Positions 1 through 6,094 of a stretch of DNA of 16,920 nucleotides are shown here, in pieces. Source of the stretch: an uncultured Bermanella sp. GTDB lineage: Bacteria > Pseudomonadota > Gammaproteobacteria > Pseudomonadales > Oceanobacteraceae. The notes beneath the pieces were generated by a model. It was not told the DNA's origin. It did not search any database and saw only the letters and a list, made by a program, of their open reading frames with translations. The stretch spans positions 1 to 16,920 of the forward strand of contig CAJXIK010000017.1 in the NCBI GenBank assembly GCA_913054445.1. Reading direction: 5' to 3'. Position numbers and translations under genes: made by a program. Every line of letters begins with the position of its first letter. Positions within the stretch are counted from its first letter, which is position 1.

Positions 1-166
1 TTAGGATTTTTTCGTTGAATAAAACGGGTAGCAGGGCCTGCATGGGGTTTTCGCGGCCGCTAATGCCTTGTTCGACTTCTTCCACCTCGCCCCCTTTGGC
101 AAGGTAGTTCTGCATCTCTTCTTCTAACAATGCACGCTTCTGTGCTTTGCTGATAGGCTGCCTCAC
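1..166 (-). CDS. SutA-like small protein, C-terminus cut off by window edge
   Basis: This reading frame opens with GTG 3 nt after the hisI stop codon and runs off the left edge, so only about 55 residues are visible. The N-terminus is basic (MRQPISKAQKRALL). It is followed by an acidic amphipathic stretch, then YLAKGGEVEEVEQGISGRE, then a hydrophobic LLPVLF segment. The pattern 'xxYLxxGGxVxxV' followed by a 'G(I/V)SGR' turn recalls the short SutA-like proteins of gammaproteobacteria; SutA of Pseudomonas binds RNA polymerase during slow growth. That resemblance is from memory of the family and not from an alignment. The 3-nt spacing to hisI indicates cotranscription with the folE2-queD-hisI genes. 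No upstream start is possible because the hisI TAA lies in the same frame. Existence of the gene is fairly likely; the functional label is tentative. Confidence 0.5.
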   Translation of the reverse strand, partial: MRQPISKAQKRALLEEEMQNYLAKGGEVEEVEQGISGRENPMQALLPVLFNEKIL

Positions 167-169
167 GGT

Positions 170-622
170 TTAATGTTTGCCATAGAGCTTGCTGGGGTCT
201 TGAATGGGGTCGCAGCTTATTTGTAAGCCTTGCGCGCTGATGTGGTTATAAAAGCAATCGCGGCGGCCGGTGTGGCAGGCGGCCCCGAGCTGGTCCACTT
301 TCAATAATAGGGTGTCGCCATCGCAATCTGTGCTCATGCTCACCAGCGTTTGCTGGTTGCCCGAGCTTTCTCCCTTACGCCAGTAATCGTTACGGGAGCG
401 CGACCAATAGCAGACGCGTTTGCTGTGTAGGGTTTCTTCGATGGCCGCGCGGTTCATCCACGCCATCATCAAGACTTCGCCGCTATCAAACTGTTGGGCG
501 ATGGCGGGTATAAGGCCCGCTTCGTTAAAGATAAGCTGGTCGAGGGCGTCGCCTAATGCAACTTGGCTGCCTTTGCTTTGTTTTTCTAGCTGTTTATAAA
601 GGTTTTTTTCAGGGTTACTCAT
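170..622 (-). CDS. hisI: Phosphoribosyl-AMP cyclohydrolase (HisI), single-domain
   Basis: The 150-residue protein matches the PRA-CH family, which opens the adenine ring of phosphoribosyl-AMP in histidine synthesis in the cytosol. Visible signatures are SGEVLMMAWMN (47-57), YWSRSR (72-77), WRKGESSGN (81-89), the metal-binding DCDGD (99-103) and the zinc-ligand set C100, C116 and C123 in CHTGRRDCF. No HisE pyrophosphohydrolase domain follows, and no other his gene is in the window. The N-terminal 30 residues before the domain are longer than in a minimal HisI, and a short tail follows it. The ATG overlaps the upstream queD-like stop (ATGAGTAA, 8 nt), so translation is probably coupled. Beside folE2 and a queD homologue, it may be a second, zinc-limitation copy of HisI and not the housekeeping one. 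The family call is secure; paralog status is inference. Confidence 0.93.
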   Translation of the reverse strand: MSNPEKNLYKQLEKQSKGSQVALGDALDQLIFNEAGLIPAIAQQFDSGEVLMMAWMNRAAIEETLHSKRVCYWSRSRNDYWRKGESSGNQQTLVSMSTDCDGDTLLLKVDQLGAACHTGRRDCFYNHISAQGLQISCDPIQDPSKLYGKH

Positions 623-1460
623 AGGTTGCCATGGCCCCCTTGCCCAGGCCTTCGAAGGCCTTAACCGTCACGCTGTGACCAGATTCTAACAGCACAGTGG
701 CGATGTGGTTGGCAATTTGCTCTACCGTGGTGTCGCTTGCCATGTCGTAGCAGGCAGCCAAGGGCAGGGTTAGGCTGAACTGGCCCTGGGGGGCCTCATA
801 GCGATAATGGTTGTGTTCGACACCATCGATGGTGGGCTGGTTGTGGAGGTCTTCTAGGGTGCCGACATAGATGTCCTGCCAGGTCTTGGCCCAGCTTTTT
901 TCTAGCTCGGGTTGGCGTGCGCCATCGATGAAAATCTCCAGTTTAGAGCGGTGGCCGTGGGCGATGCGCTGACAATTGCCCGCGTGTTTCTTCAGCCCGT
1001 GGCTGTAATGGTAATAGGCACCGCCCATTAACTCGCAGTTTAGTTTGACATTAAGTTGTTGTATGTTGCCGGGAATGCTGTCGCTTAATTGCTGCTCCAG
1101 CCAAGTGGCCACGCTGCTCTCGTTGATAGCATCGGTGTCGATCAGGCAGAAGGCTTGCTCGGGGGCGCTGCAAATAAACTCGCCGCCCAACGGGTGCGCA
1201 AACTTGATGGTGAGCAGGTCTTGGTGGCGGCTCATGTGCAAGCCTGGCATCCGCGTGGGAATCACAAGCCGGTGGTCGATGTGTTTATCGAGCCAGGCCT
1301 TGGCATTGTGCTTAACGATGCCAAAGTCACAGATCATGCTCTGCTCGTCTAGTTTACCGGTGAGGACGAGGCCAGCCAGCCAAGATTCGCCTACCAAGCC
1401 GCGTTTGGCGTCGAGGTAGGATACGTCTACATTGCTTAAGTTTTCAACGAACAGTTTCAA
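615..1460 (-). CDS. 6-carboxytetrahydropterin synthase (QueD/PTPS) family protein, two-module form
   Basis: This 281-residue protein is about twice the length of E. coli QueD (about 120 aa) and looks like two PTPS-type modules. Module 1 (about 1-120) has GLVGESWLAG where the HGH metal motif would be, then MICDFGIVK (42-50) and LDKHIDHRL (57-65), the usual C-terminal PTPS elements. Module 2 (about 148-281) has YSHGLKKHAGNCQRIAHGH (152-170), supplying the probable catalytic Cys163 and zinc ligands His154, His168 and His170, and ends in SVTVKAFEGLGKGAMATY. QueD makes 6-carboxytetrahydropterin for queuosine, and related PTPS proteins act on the same dihydroneopterin triphosphate that FolE2 produces, so the neighbourhood fits. 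The start is TTG (codon at 1460-1458). An in-frame TGA 12 nt upstream excludes a longer form, and the Shine-Dalgarno is poor. Exact substrate is not settled by the sequence. Confidence 0.85.
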   Translation of the reverse strand: MKLFVENLSNVDVSYLDAKRGLVGESWLAGLVLTGKLDEQSMICDFGIVKHNAKAWLDKHIDHRLVIPTRMPGLHMSRHQDLLTIKFAHPLGGEFICSAPEQAFCLIDTDAINESSVATWLEQQLSDSIPGNIQQLNVKLNCELMGGAYYHYSHGLKKHAGNCQRIAHGHRSKLEIFIDGARQPELEKSWAKTWQDIYVGTLEDLHNQPTIDGVEHNHYRYEAPQGQFSLTLPLAACYDMASDTTVEQIANHIATVLLESGHSVTVKAFEGLGKGAMATYE

Positions 1461-1512
1461 CCTGAATACTCATTATCTAAAGGGTTGCAGATAGTTATCA
1501 TTGTAGTTGGTT

Positions 1513-2466
1513 TTAACGGGCCAGTAACGGCTCGTAACCGTCGCGCATGCCTTTAGTGGCAATGGCCACCGCATCATGGGCGTGTAGGCTCTCTAGGTGC
1601 TCGATGCGCAACCAAAAGTCGTCGAACATATCTGCCTGTTTATTGAGGGCGCTCTTGACGCGGCGCGCGGCATCTTCACAGAACATTAGGTTTTGGCCGT
1701 TGAGACGCGCAAATTCCTGTTCATCTTCGCGCTTAACAGCGGATTGTACTGGGGTTTGCAAGGCGTCTTCGATGACCTGGATAACGTCGGTGATGGGGAA
1801 ATCGTCCAGCTGGTCGTTGAGCTTCACCCACACCATGGCGGTGCTGCGTTGGCTGTGGGGGGTGGCGTGGGTGCCTTTCTCGCTTCTGAGCCAGGCTTCC
1901 ACCTCTGTTGGGCTAACCTGCTCCTTATCTTTAAAGTCCGCGTGGAAGGCTTCTTGGATAATTTGTCGAGCGAGGGCTGCTGAACAGGGGCAGGTGGAGG
2001 AATAGGTCACCTTGATGCCCAACTCTAGGGAGACTTTATTGTCTTTGAGGGTGGCTTTAATCTGTGCCGGATAATCTTTCCAGCCGGAAAACTGACTCTT
2101 GAGGGCCTTGCGCTTGATCACATAATCGAATTCGAAGTTAAGGCTGGCCTGATCGCTGATGTCGTGATGACTGTCGAGCATGTGCGATAAAAATTCACGC
2201 AGATTGTTGGCGCTTAAAGCCTGGTTGTCTGAAAACTCGGTGAGCAACAGATACAGACGCGACATGTGAATGCCCTTCACATCTGGGTTAAACAAGTTCA
2301 CATAGGCCTGCACAAACCCATTTACCTTGTTGTCACCGAGGGCACGGTCGCGCACGGTGAGGGGCAGGGCAATGCGATTCATGCCCACCCAATCGAGCGT
2401 GCCATTAATCTGTGGGGCCTGTGTGGAGGCCACATCAGGCATTTCGGTGAGGCGCTTATCGGTCAT
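1513..2466 (-). CDS. folE2: GTP cyclohydrolase I type IB (FolE2), zinc-independent
   Basis: FolE2 converts GTP to 7,8-dihydroneopterin triphosphate, the entry step to folate and queuosine, in the cytosol. Unlike FolE it can use metals other than zinc. Signatures over 317 residues are KGIHMSR (64-70), FEFDYVIKRKA (111-121), the conserved YSSTCPCSAAL (155-165, with Cys159 and Cys161), THATPHSQRS (199-208) and NLMFCEDAARR (259-269). Length is typical of the family. It is the first gene of the queD-hisI group, separated from queD by 52 nt. It has its own probable promoter and palindrome just upstream and a terminator-like hairpin isolating it from gloA. In many bacteria folE2 is controlled by Zur; no canonical Zur box is recognisable here. 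Confidence 0.96.
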   Translation of the reverse strand: MTDKRLTEMPDVASTQAPQINGTLDWVGMNRIALPLTVRDRALGDNKVNGFVQAYVNLFNPDVKGIHMSRLYLLLTEFSDNQALSANNLREFLSHMLDSHHDISDQASLNFEFDYVIKRKALKSQFSGWKDYPAQIKATLKDNKVSLELGIKVTYSSTCPCSAALARQIIQEAFHADFKDKEQVSPTEVEAWLRSEKGTHATPHSQRSTAMVWVKLNDQLDDFPITDVIQVIEDALQTPVQSAVKREDEQEFARLNGQNLMFCEDAARRVKSALNKQADMFDDFWLRIEHLESLHAHDAVAIATKGMRDGYEPLLAR

Positions 2467-2527
2467 AAAAATGCATTCTTTGTATATAGGGCGCCGATAG
2501 TAACGGGCGCTAAAAATAAAGTTGGCT

Positions 2528-2556
2528 ATCTTAGCCTATAGGCTCAGCAGAGACAA
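2528..2556 (-). promoter_or_regulatory. Probable folE2 promoter with palindromic spacer
   Basis: Read on the minus strand, TTGTCT (2556-2551) and TAAGAT (2533-2528) are separated by exactly 17 nt and each matches 4 of 6 sigma-70 consensus bases. The spacer is largely occupied by the perfect 12-bp palindrome AGCCTATAGGCT (2533-2544), a natural site for a dimeric regulator that would block RNA polymerase. The predicted start gives a leader of about 55 nt before the folE2 ATG. The promoter is inferred from sequence alone. Confidence 0.45.
2533..2544. repeat. Perfect 12-bp palindrome, candidate operator
   Basis: AGCCTATAGGCT is its own reverse complement and lies between the candidate -35 and -10 elements of folE2. 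It does not match the usual gammaproteobacterial Zur site (GTTATA-N-TATAAC type), so the cognate regulator is unknown. Confidence 0.5.
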
Positions 2557-2557
2557 T

Positions 2558-2584
2558 AATGCCCGAGTGAAATACTCAGGCATT
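2558..2584 (-). terminator. Terminator-like hairpin after gloA
   Basis: The arms AATGCCCGAGT and ACTCAGGCATT form an 11-position stem with one mismatch around a 5-nt loop (GAAAT). The hairpin overlaps the last bases of the gloA stop codon. On the minus strand it is followed by ATTATTGTCT, a modest T-rich tail. It would end the rnf-nth-gloA transcript just before the folE2 promoter. Confidence 0.55.
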
Positions 2585-2966
2585 ACTTGCCCTGAATAAG
2601 CTCGATGGCGTAGCCGTCGGGGTCTTTCACGAAGGCGATGATAGTGCTGCCGCCCTTTACAGGCCCAGGTTGGCGGCTAATGGTGCCACCGGCTTGGGCG
2701 ATGTTTTGGCAGGTCTGGTAGATGTCGTCGCAGCCAATGGCGATGTGGCCGTAGCCGGTGCCCAAGTCGTATTCTTGGGTGTCCCAGTTGTGGGTCAGCT
2801 CGATCACCGCGCCGTCACTCTCTGGGCCGTAACCTAGGAACGCTAGGGTATAGCGATACTGCTCGTTATCGTGTTGCTTTAGCAGCGTCATGCCTAGCAC
2901 GTCGGTATAAAAGTCGATGGCGGTTTGCAGCTGGGCCACGCGTAACATGGTATGAAGAATTCGCAC
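2583..2966 (-). CDS. gloA: Lactoylglutathione lyase (glyoxalase I)
   Basis: Glyoxalase I isomerises the methylglyoxal-glutathione hemithioacetal to S-lactoylglutathione in the cytosol. The 127 residues form two beta-alpha-beta-beta-beta repeats. The four metal ligands sit where they do in the E. coli nickel enzyme: His5, Glu56 (AVIEL), His74 (GYGHIAIG) and Glu122 (YAIEL). FYTDVLGM (19-26) and KDPDGYAIELIQ (114-125) are further family marks. It is the short, Ni/Co-type form. The start codon is GTG, fused with the nth stop as TAGTG (1-nt overlap), so translation is probably coupled to nth. It is the last gene of the rnf unit and is closed by a hairpin. Confidence 0.96.
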   Translation of the reverse strand: MRILHTMLRVAQLQTAIDFYTDVLGMTLLKQHDNEQYRYTLAFLGYGPESDGAVIELTHNWDTQEYDLGTGYGHIAIGCDDIYQTCQNIAQAGGTISRQPGPVKGGSTIIAFVKDPDGYAIELIQGK

Positions 2967-3601
2967 TAATCTAGTTCCTTTTTATTAAATTCACATAAGT
3001 CTTCGATGAGGCAGCTGCCGCATTTGGGCTTACGGGCAACGCACACATAGCGGCCATGTAATATTAACCAGTGGTGGGCGTCCATTAAAAATTCCTTGGG
3101 AATGAGGCGCACGAGGCGCTTCTCCACTTCCAGCACGTCCTTGCCGGGGGCGATGCGGGTGCGATTGCCCACCCGAAATATGTGGGTGTCCACCGCCATG
3201 ACCGGCTGTTTAAAGGCGGTATTTAACACTACGTTAGCGGTCTTGCGGCCCACGCCGGGCAGCGCCTCCAGTTGTGCGCGGGTCTGTGGCACTTGGCTTT
3301 GGTGCAGGTCCATGAGCAGGCGACACATCTTGATGACATGCCTGGCCTTGCTGTTAAACAGGCCGATGGTTTTTATATAGGCCTTGAGGCCTTCTTCACC
3401 CAATTGATAGATGCGCTCTGGGGTATTGGCCACCGCAAATAACGTGTCGGTGGCCTTATTAACGCTCACATCGGTGGCTTGCGCCGAGAGGGTGACCGCC
3501 ACCAATAACTCAAACGGGCTGCTGAAGTTAAGCTCGGTCTGCGGCTGTGGGTTTTGTTCACGCAGGCGCGCAAAAATTTCGAAGCGTTTCTCTTTATTCA
3601 T
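2966..3601 (-). CDS. nth: Endonuclease III, DNA glycosylase/AP lyase
   Basis: Nth removes oxidised pyrimidines and cleaves the abasic site in base-excision repair. At 211 residues it has exactly the E. coli length. The helix-hairpin-helix LPGVGRKTA (114-122) carries the catalytic Lys120, and VDTH (137-140) carries Asp138. The [4Fe-4S] ligands Cys187, Cys194, Cys197 and Cys203 follow the C-x6-C-x2-C-x5-C pattern. It lies 4 nt downstream of rnfE, as in the E. coli rsxABCDGE-nth operon. That is suggestive because both this enzyme and the Rnf complex use Fe-S clusters. Confidence 0.98.
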   Translation of the reverse strand: MNKEKRFEIFARLREQNPQPQTELNFSSPFELLVAVTLSAQATDVSVNKATDTLFAVANTPERIYQLGEEGLKAYIKTIGLFNSKARHVIKMCRLLMDLHQSQVPQTRAQLEALPGVGRKTANVVLNTAFKQPVMAVDTHIFRVGNRTRIAPGKDVLEVEKRLVRLIPKEFLMDAHHWLILHGRYVCVARKPKCGSCLIEDLCEFNKKELD

Positions 3602-3605
3602 GGCG

Positions 3606-4331
3606 TTAACTTATCTTGCCGGTGACACGCACGCGTTTCGAGCCGCCGCTGACCTCGGGCATGGGCCCTTGTTTGCGGGTTTTTAGGCGCTGGTCTAGGG
3701 CGTTTTTAGCGGCGATGAGCAGGCCGAGGCCCACGAAGGCACCCGGCGGCAAGATGGCAAACAAGAAGTTGGGGTAATCTTCCATGAGGTTTAACTGCCA
3801 GGATACGGCCTGTTCGCCAAATAGCAGTTCCATGTCGGCAAACAAGGTGCCCTGCCCAATAATCTCACGCAAGGCGCCCAGCAATATCAGTACCATGGCA
3901 AACCCCAGCGACATCATGAGGCCGTCCACCATAGAGGGAATGATGGGATTTTTCGCGGCAAAGGCTTCGGCCCGGCCAAGAATCACACAGTTGGTGACAA
4001 TCAAGGGGATAAATATGCCCAGCACAGTGTACAGCTCATAGGTGTAGGCCTGCATGAGCAGCTCGGTGCAGGTGACATAAGAGGCGATGATCATCACGAA
4101 GGCGGGCAGGCGTACCGCGTCGGGCACAAAGTTGCGCACCAGCGACACCGCCATGTTCGAGCCCACCAGCACGATCATAGTGGCGAGGGCCAGGCCTAAG
4201 GCGTTGACGACGGTGCCGGTGACCGCCAGCAGGGGGCACAACCCCAGCAGCTGTACTAGGGCTGGGTTGTTGTCCCACAGGCCTTCTTTGCTGATAGTGC
4301 TGAATGTTTTACTGGGCTGTGGGGTGCTCAT
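3606..4331 (-). CDS. rnfE: Rnf electron transport complex subunit E
   Basis: RnfE is an integral subunit of the ion-translocating ferredoxin/NAD oxidoreductase-type Rnf (Rsx) complex in the inner membrane. The 241-residue protein has about six hydrophobic segments. It carries the paired motifs QLLGLCPLLAV (27-37, Cys32) and IVTNCVILGRAEA (111-123, Cys115), the cysteines that with RnfA hold an iron-sulfur centre in the related Nqr and Rnf complexes. The start at 4331 is preceded by AAGGAGGGCCCGCC, a strong ribosome site; an in-frame ATG 39 nt further upstream lacks this. The gene overlaps the end of rnfG by 23 nt. The C-terminus is a short basic cytoplasmic tail. Confidence 0.95.
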   Translation of the reverse strand: MSTPQPSKTFSTISKEGLWDNNPALVQLLGLCPLLAVTGTVVNALGLALATMIVLVGSNMAVSLVRNFVPDAVRLPAFVMIIASYVTCTELLMQAYTYELYTVLGIFIPLIVTNCVILGRAEAFAAKNPIIPSMVDGLMMSLGFAMVLILLGALREIIGQGTLFADMELLFGEQAVSWQLNLMEDYPNFLFAILPPGAFVGLGLLIAAKNALDQRLKTRKQGPMPEVSGGSKRVRVTGKIS

Positions 4332-5025
4332 GGCGGGCCCTCCTTGCAGAAAGCTGGCCTTGTTGGGCAAATTCTTTCAGCAGTAACGAGTGGTTTTTAT
4401 GAAAAAACGCTAGGGTTTGATAGACGGCCCCCACCACGGCTCTGGGGGTGATAGTGGCCCCGGTGAACTGGTCGAAGTGGCCGCCGTCTTTCTGCACTTT
4501 CCAGCGCTCTTTCTCGGGCTGCTGTAAAGACTTGCCGCTGAAGCCGTCGATCCAGTTTGATTTTTTTATTTCAATCTTGTCGCCCAAACCAGGGGTTTCT
4601 TTGTGCTCCACCACGCGCACACCGGCCAGAGTGCCGTCCAGTTTCACCCCCACTAGCATGCGAATGTCTGTGGTGTAGCCGTTGGGGCTGATCACCGGGA
4701 AGATAATTGTATGTACCACGCCGTCTTTCTTGGCGAAATGGGCGCTGGCCCCGCTGGGTAACTTGCCCAAAGCGTTTAGGTTGATGCGGGCGCGTAAATG
4801 GGGGGCGGTGAGGTCGAGTTTATCGGCCAGTAGGTCGTTGTCGAGGGTATTTTGGGGGGTGATCTCATACAAAGCGCGGGCCTGTGCCTGAGCGATATTA
4901 TCGACGATTCTGTGCTGAGTGTTGTGTTGCACTAAGGCGATGATGCCGGCGGTGACCATGGCAAACAGCGCTAGGCCAAAGGCATTTCTGAGGATAGATT
5001 GTGCAAGGGTCGTGTGCTCTGTCAT
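4309..5025 (-). CDS. rnfG: Rnf complex subunit G, covalent flavoprotein
   Basis: RnfG is anchored by one N-terminal helix (about residues 11-33 of 238) and has a periplasmic FMN-binding domain. Family marks are the VVEHKETPGLGDKIE block (about 138-152) and FTGATITPRAVV (about 187-198). The last Thr of TGATIT (about Thr193) is the usual phosphoester attachment site for FMN. Attachment needs an ApbE flavin transferase, not seen in this window. The start at 5025 has TAAGGTGA upstream and lies 10 nt after rnfD; the longer in-frame form starting at 5079 would overlap rnfD by 44 nt and is unlikely. The final 23 nt overlap rnfE. Confidence 0.94.
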   Translation of the reverse strand: MTEHTTLAQSILRNAFGLALFAMVTAGIIALVQHNTQHRIVDNIAQAQARALYEITPQNTLDNDLLADKLDLTAPHLRARINLNALGKLPSGASAHFAKKDGVVHTIIFPVISPNGYTTDIRMLVGVKLDGTLAGVRVVEHKETPGLGDKIEIKKSNWIDGFSGKSLQQPEKERWKVQKDGGHFDQFTGATITPRAVVGAVYQTLAFFHKNHSLLLKEFAQQGQLSARRARHEHPTAQ

Positions 5026-5035
5026 GGCCGTCACC

Positions 5036-6094
5036 TTAGTCTTTTTTAGCCAGGCCACGAACGGCTTTCTGGTGGCCATAGGTGCGTGGTTGTGAATATT
5101 GATCGATGAGCGGGGCGCAAAAGTTCATGAGCAGCACCGCAAAGGCCACCGCGTCTGGGTAGCTGCCCCAAGTGCGAATGAGGTAAATCAAGACGCCGAT
5201 GCCCGCGCCATAAATCAGCTTGCCGAGGGGTGTGGTGGCGGCGGTTACAGGGTCGGTGGCGATGAAAAACGCCCCCAGCATAGTGGCACCGGCAAATAGG
5301 TGCAGGCTAATGGGCACATAGCTGTCGCTGTCCCAGCCGATGAAGATGCTTAACAGAGATAAAGCCAGCAGCAGGCTCACCGGCACATGCCAAGTGAATA
5401 TTTTTTTCCACCATAAGAACACGCCGCCCAGCAAGAAGGCGAGGTTTACCCACTGCCACCCAAGGGCGATGCTGGCCTCGTGATGGGGGCCATGGAAGAT
5501 GGGATCTTGATAGATCTCATGGGCGGTGGCGATGGCCACTTGGTGCTTGTAGAGGTCTAAGGGGGTGGCCATAGTGACGGCGTCTAGGGTCTCGCGGGAT
5601 GAGAAGATCAGCGTAACGGCCTGGCTGAAGCCTATGCCGTTTTCGAGCAAGGCGCTGGGGGCGCTCCACGAGGTGGTCATCTCCACCGGAAAACTCACCA
5701 GTACGAGAGCAAAGCCCACCATGGCAGGGTTAAACGGATTTTGACCGAGGCCACCATATAAGTGTTTGGCGACGATGATAGCAAATAGCGTGGCCACCAT
5801 AGTGACCCAGTAGGGCGCATAGGGGGGGAGAGATATGGCCAGCAAAACAGCAGTCAATAACGCGCTGTAGTCCTTTAGGTAAAATCCTAAGGGTTTCTTA
5901 CGCAGGTGCAAAATCAGCGCCTCACAGCCCACGGCGGTGGCGCTGGCTAGGCATATCTGAATGAGGTGCCCGGGGCCAAAGAAGTAACTGAGGGTGATGA
6001 TGCCCGGCACCAGCGCCAGCAACACCGTGAGCATGACCGTGCCGGTATTGCCGGGGCGGGTGGCGTGAGGCGAACTTATATTCGGCAGCTTCAT
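5036..6094 (-). CDS. rnfD: Rnf complex subunit D, membrane flavoprotein
   Basis: RnfD is a polytopic inner-membrane subunit with covalent FMN, homologous to NqrB. The 352 residues contain many hydrophobic helices and the family motifs YSALLTAVLLAISLPP (76-91), LYGGLGQNPFNPAMVGFAL (112-130) and DAVTMATPLD (171-180), where Thr177 is the expected FMN anchor. HLFAGATMLGAFFIATDP (265-282) is also typical. Its ATG overlaps the rnfC stop as ATGA, so it is probably coupled to rnfC. E. coli RsxD is 352 aa, the same length. Confidence 0.97.
   Translation of the reverse strand: MKLPNISSPHATRPGNTGTVMLTVLLALVPGIITLSYFFGPGHLIQICLASATAVGCEALILHLRKKPLGFYLKDYSALLTAVLLAISLPPYAPYWVTMVATLFAIIVAKHLYGGLGQNPFNPAMVGFALVLVSFPVEMTTSWSAPSALLENGIGFSQAVTLIFSSRETLDAVTMATPLDLYKHQVAIATAHEIYQDPIFHGPHHEASIALGWQWVNLAFLLGGVFLWWKKIFTWHVPVSLLLALSLLSIFIGWDSDSYVPISLHLFAGATMLGAFFIATDPVTAATTPLGKLIYGAGIGVLIYLIRTWGSYPDAVAFAVLLMNFCAPLIDQYSQPRTYGHQKAVRGLAKKD

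Noticed and set aside
1045..1419. Plus-strand frame antisense to the queD-like gene
   Set aside because: It is a shadow of a well-supported gene with no recognisable domain and no ribosome site.
1461..1512. Terminator between folE2 and the queD-like gene
   Set aside because: ATTATCT and AGATAGT could form a 7-position stem with a mismatch, but it is weak and has no T-run; cotranscription is more likely.
2467..2557. Classical Zur box before folE2
   Set aside because: I looked for GTTATA-N-TATAAC-like palindromes and found none; the only clear palindrome is AGCCTATAGGCT.
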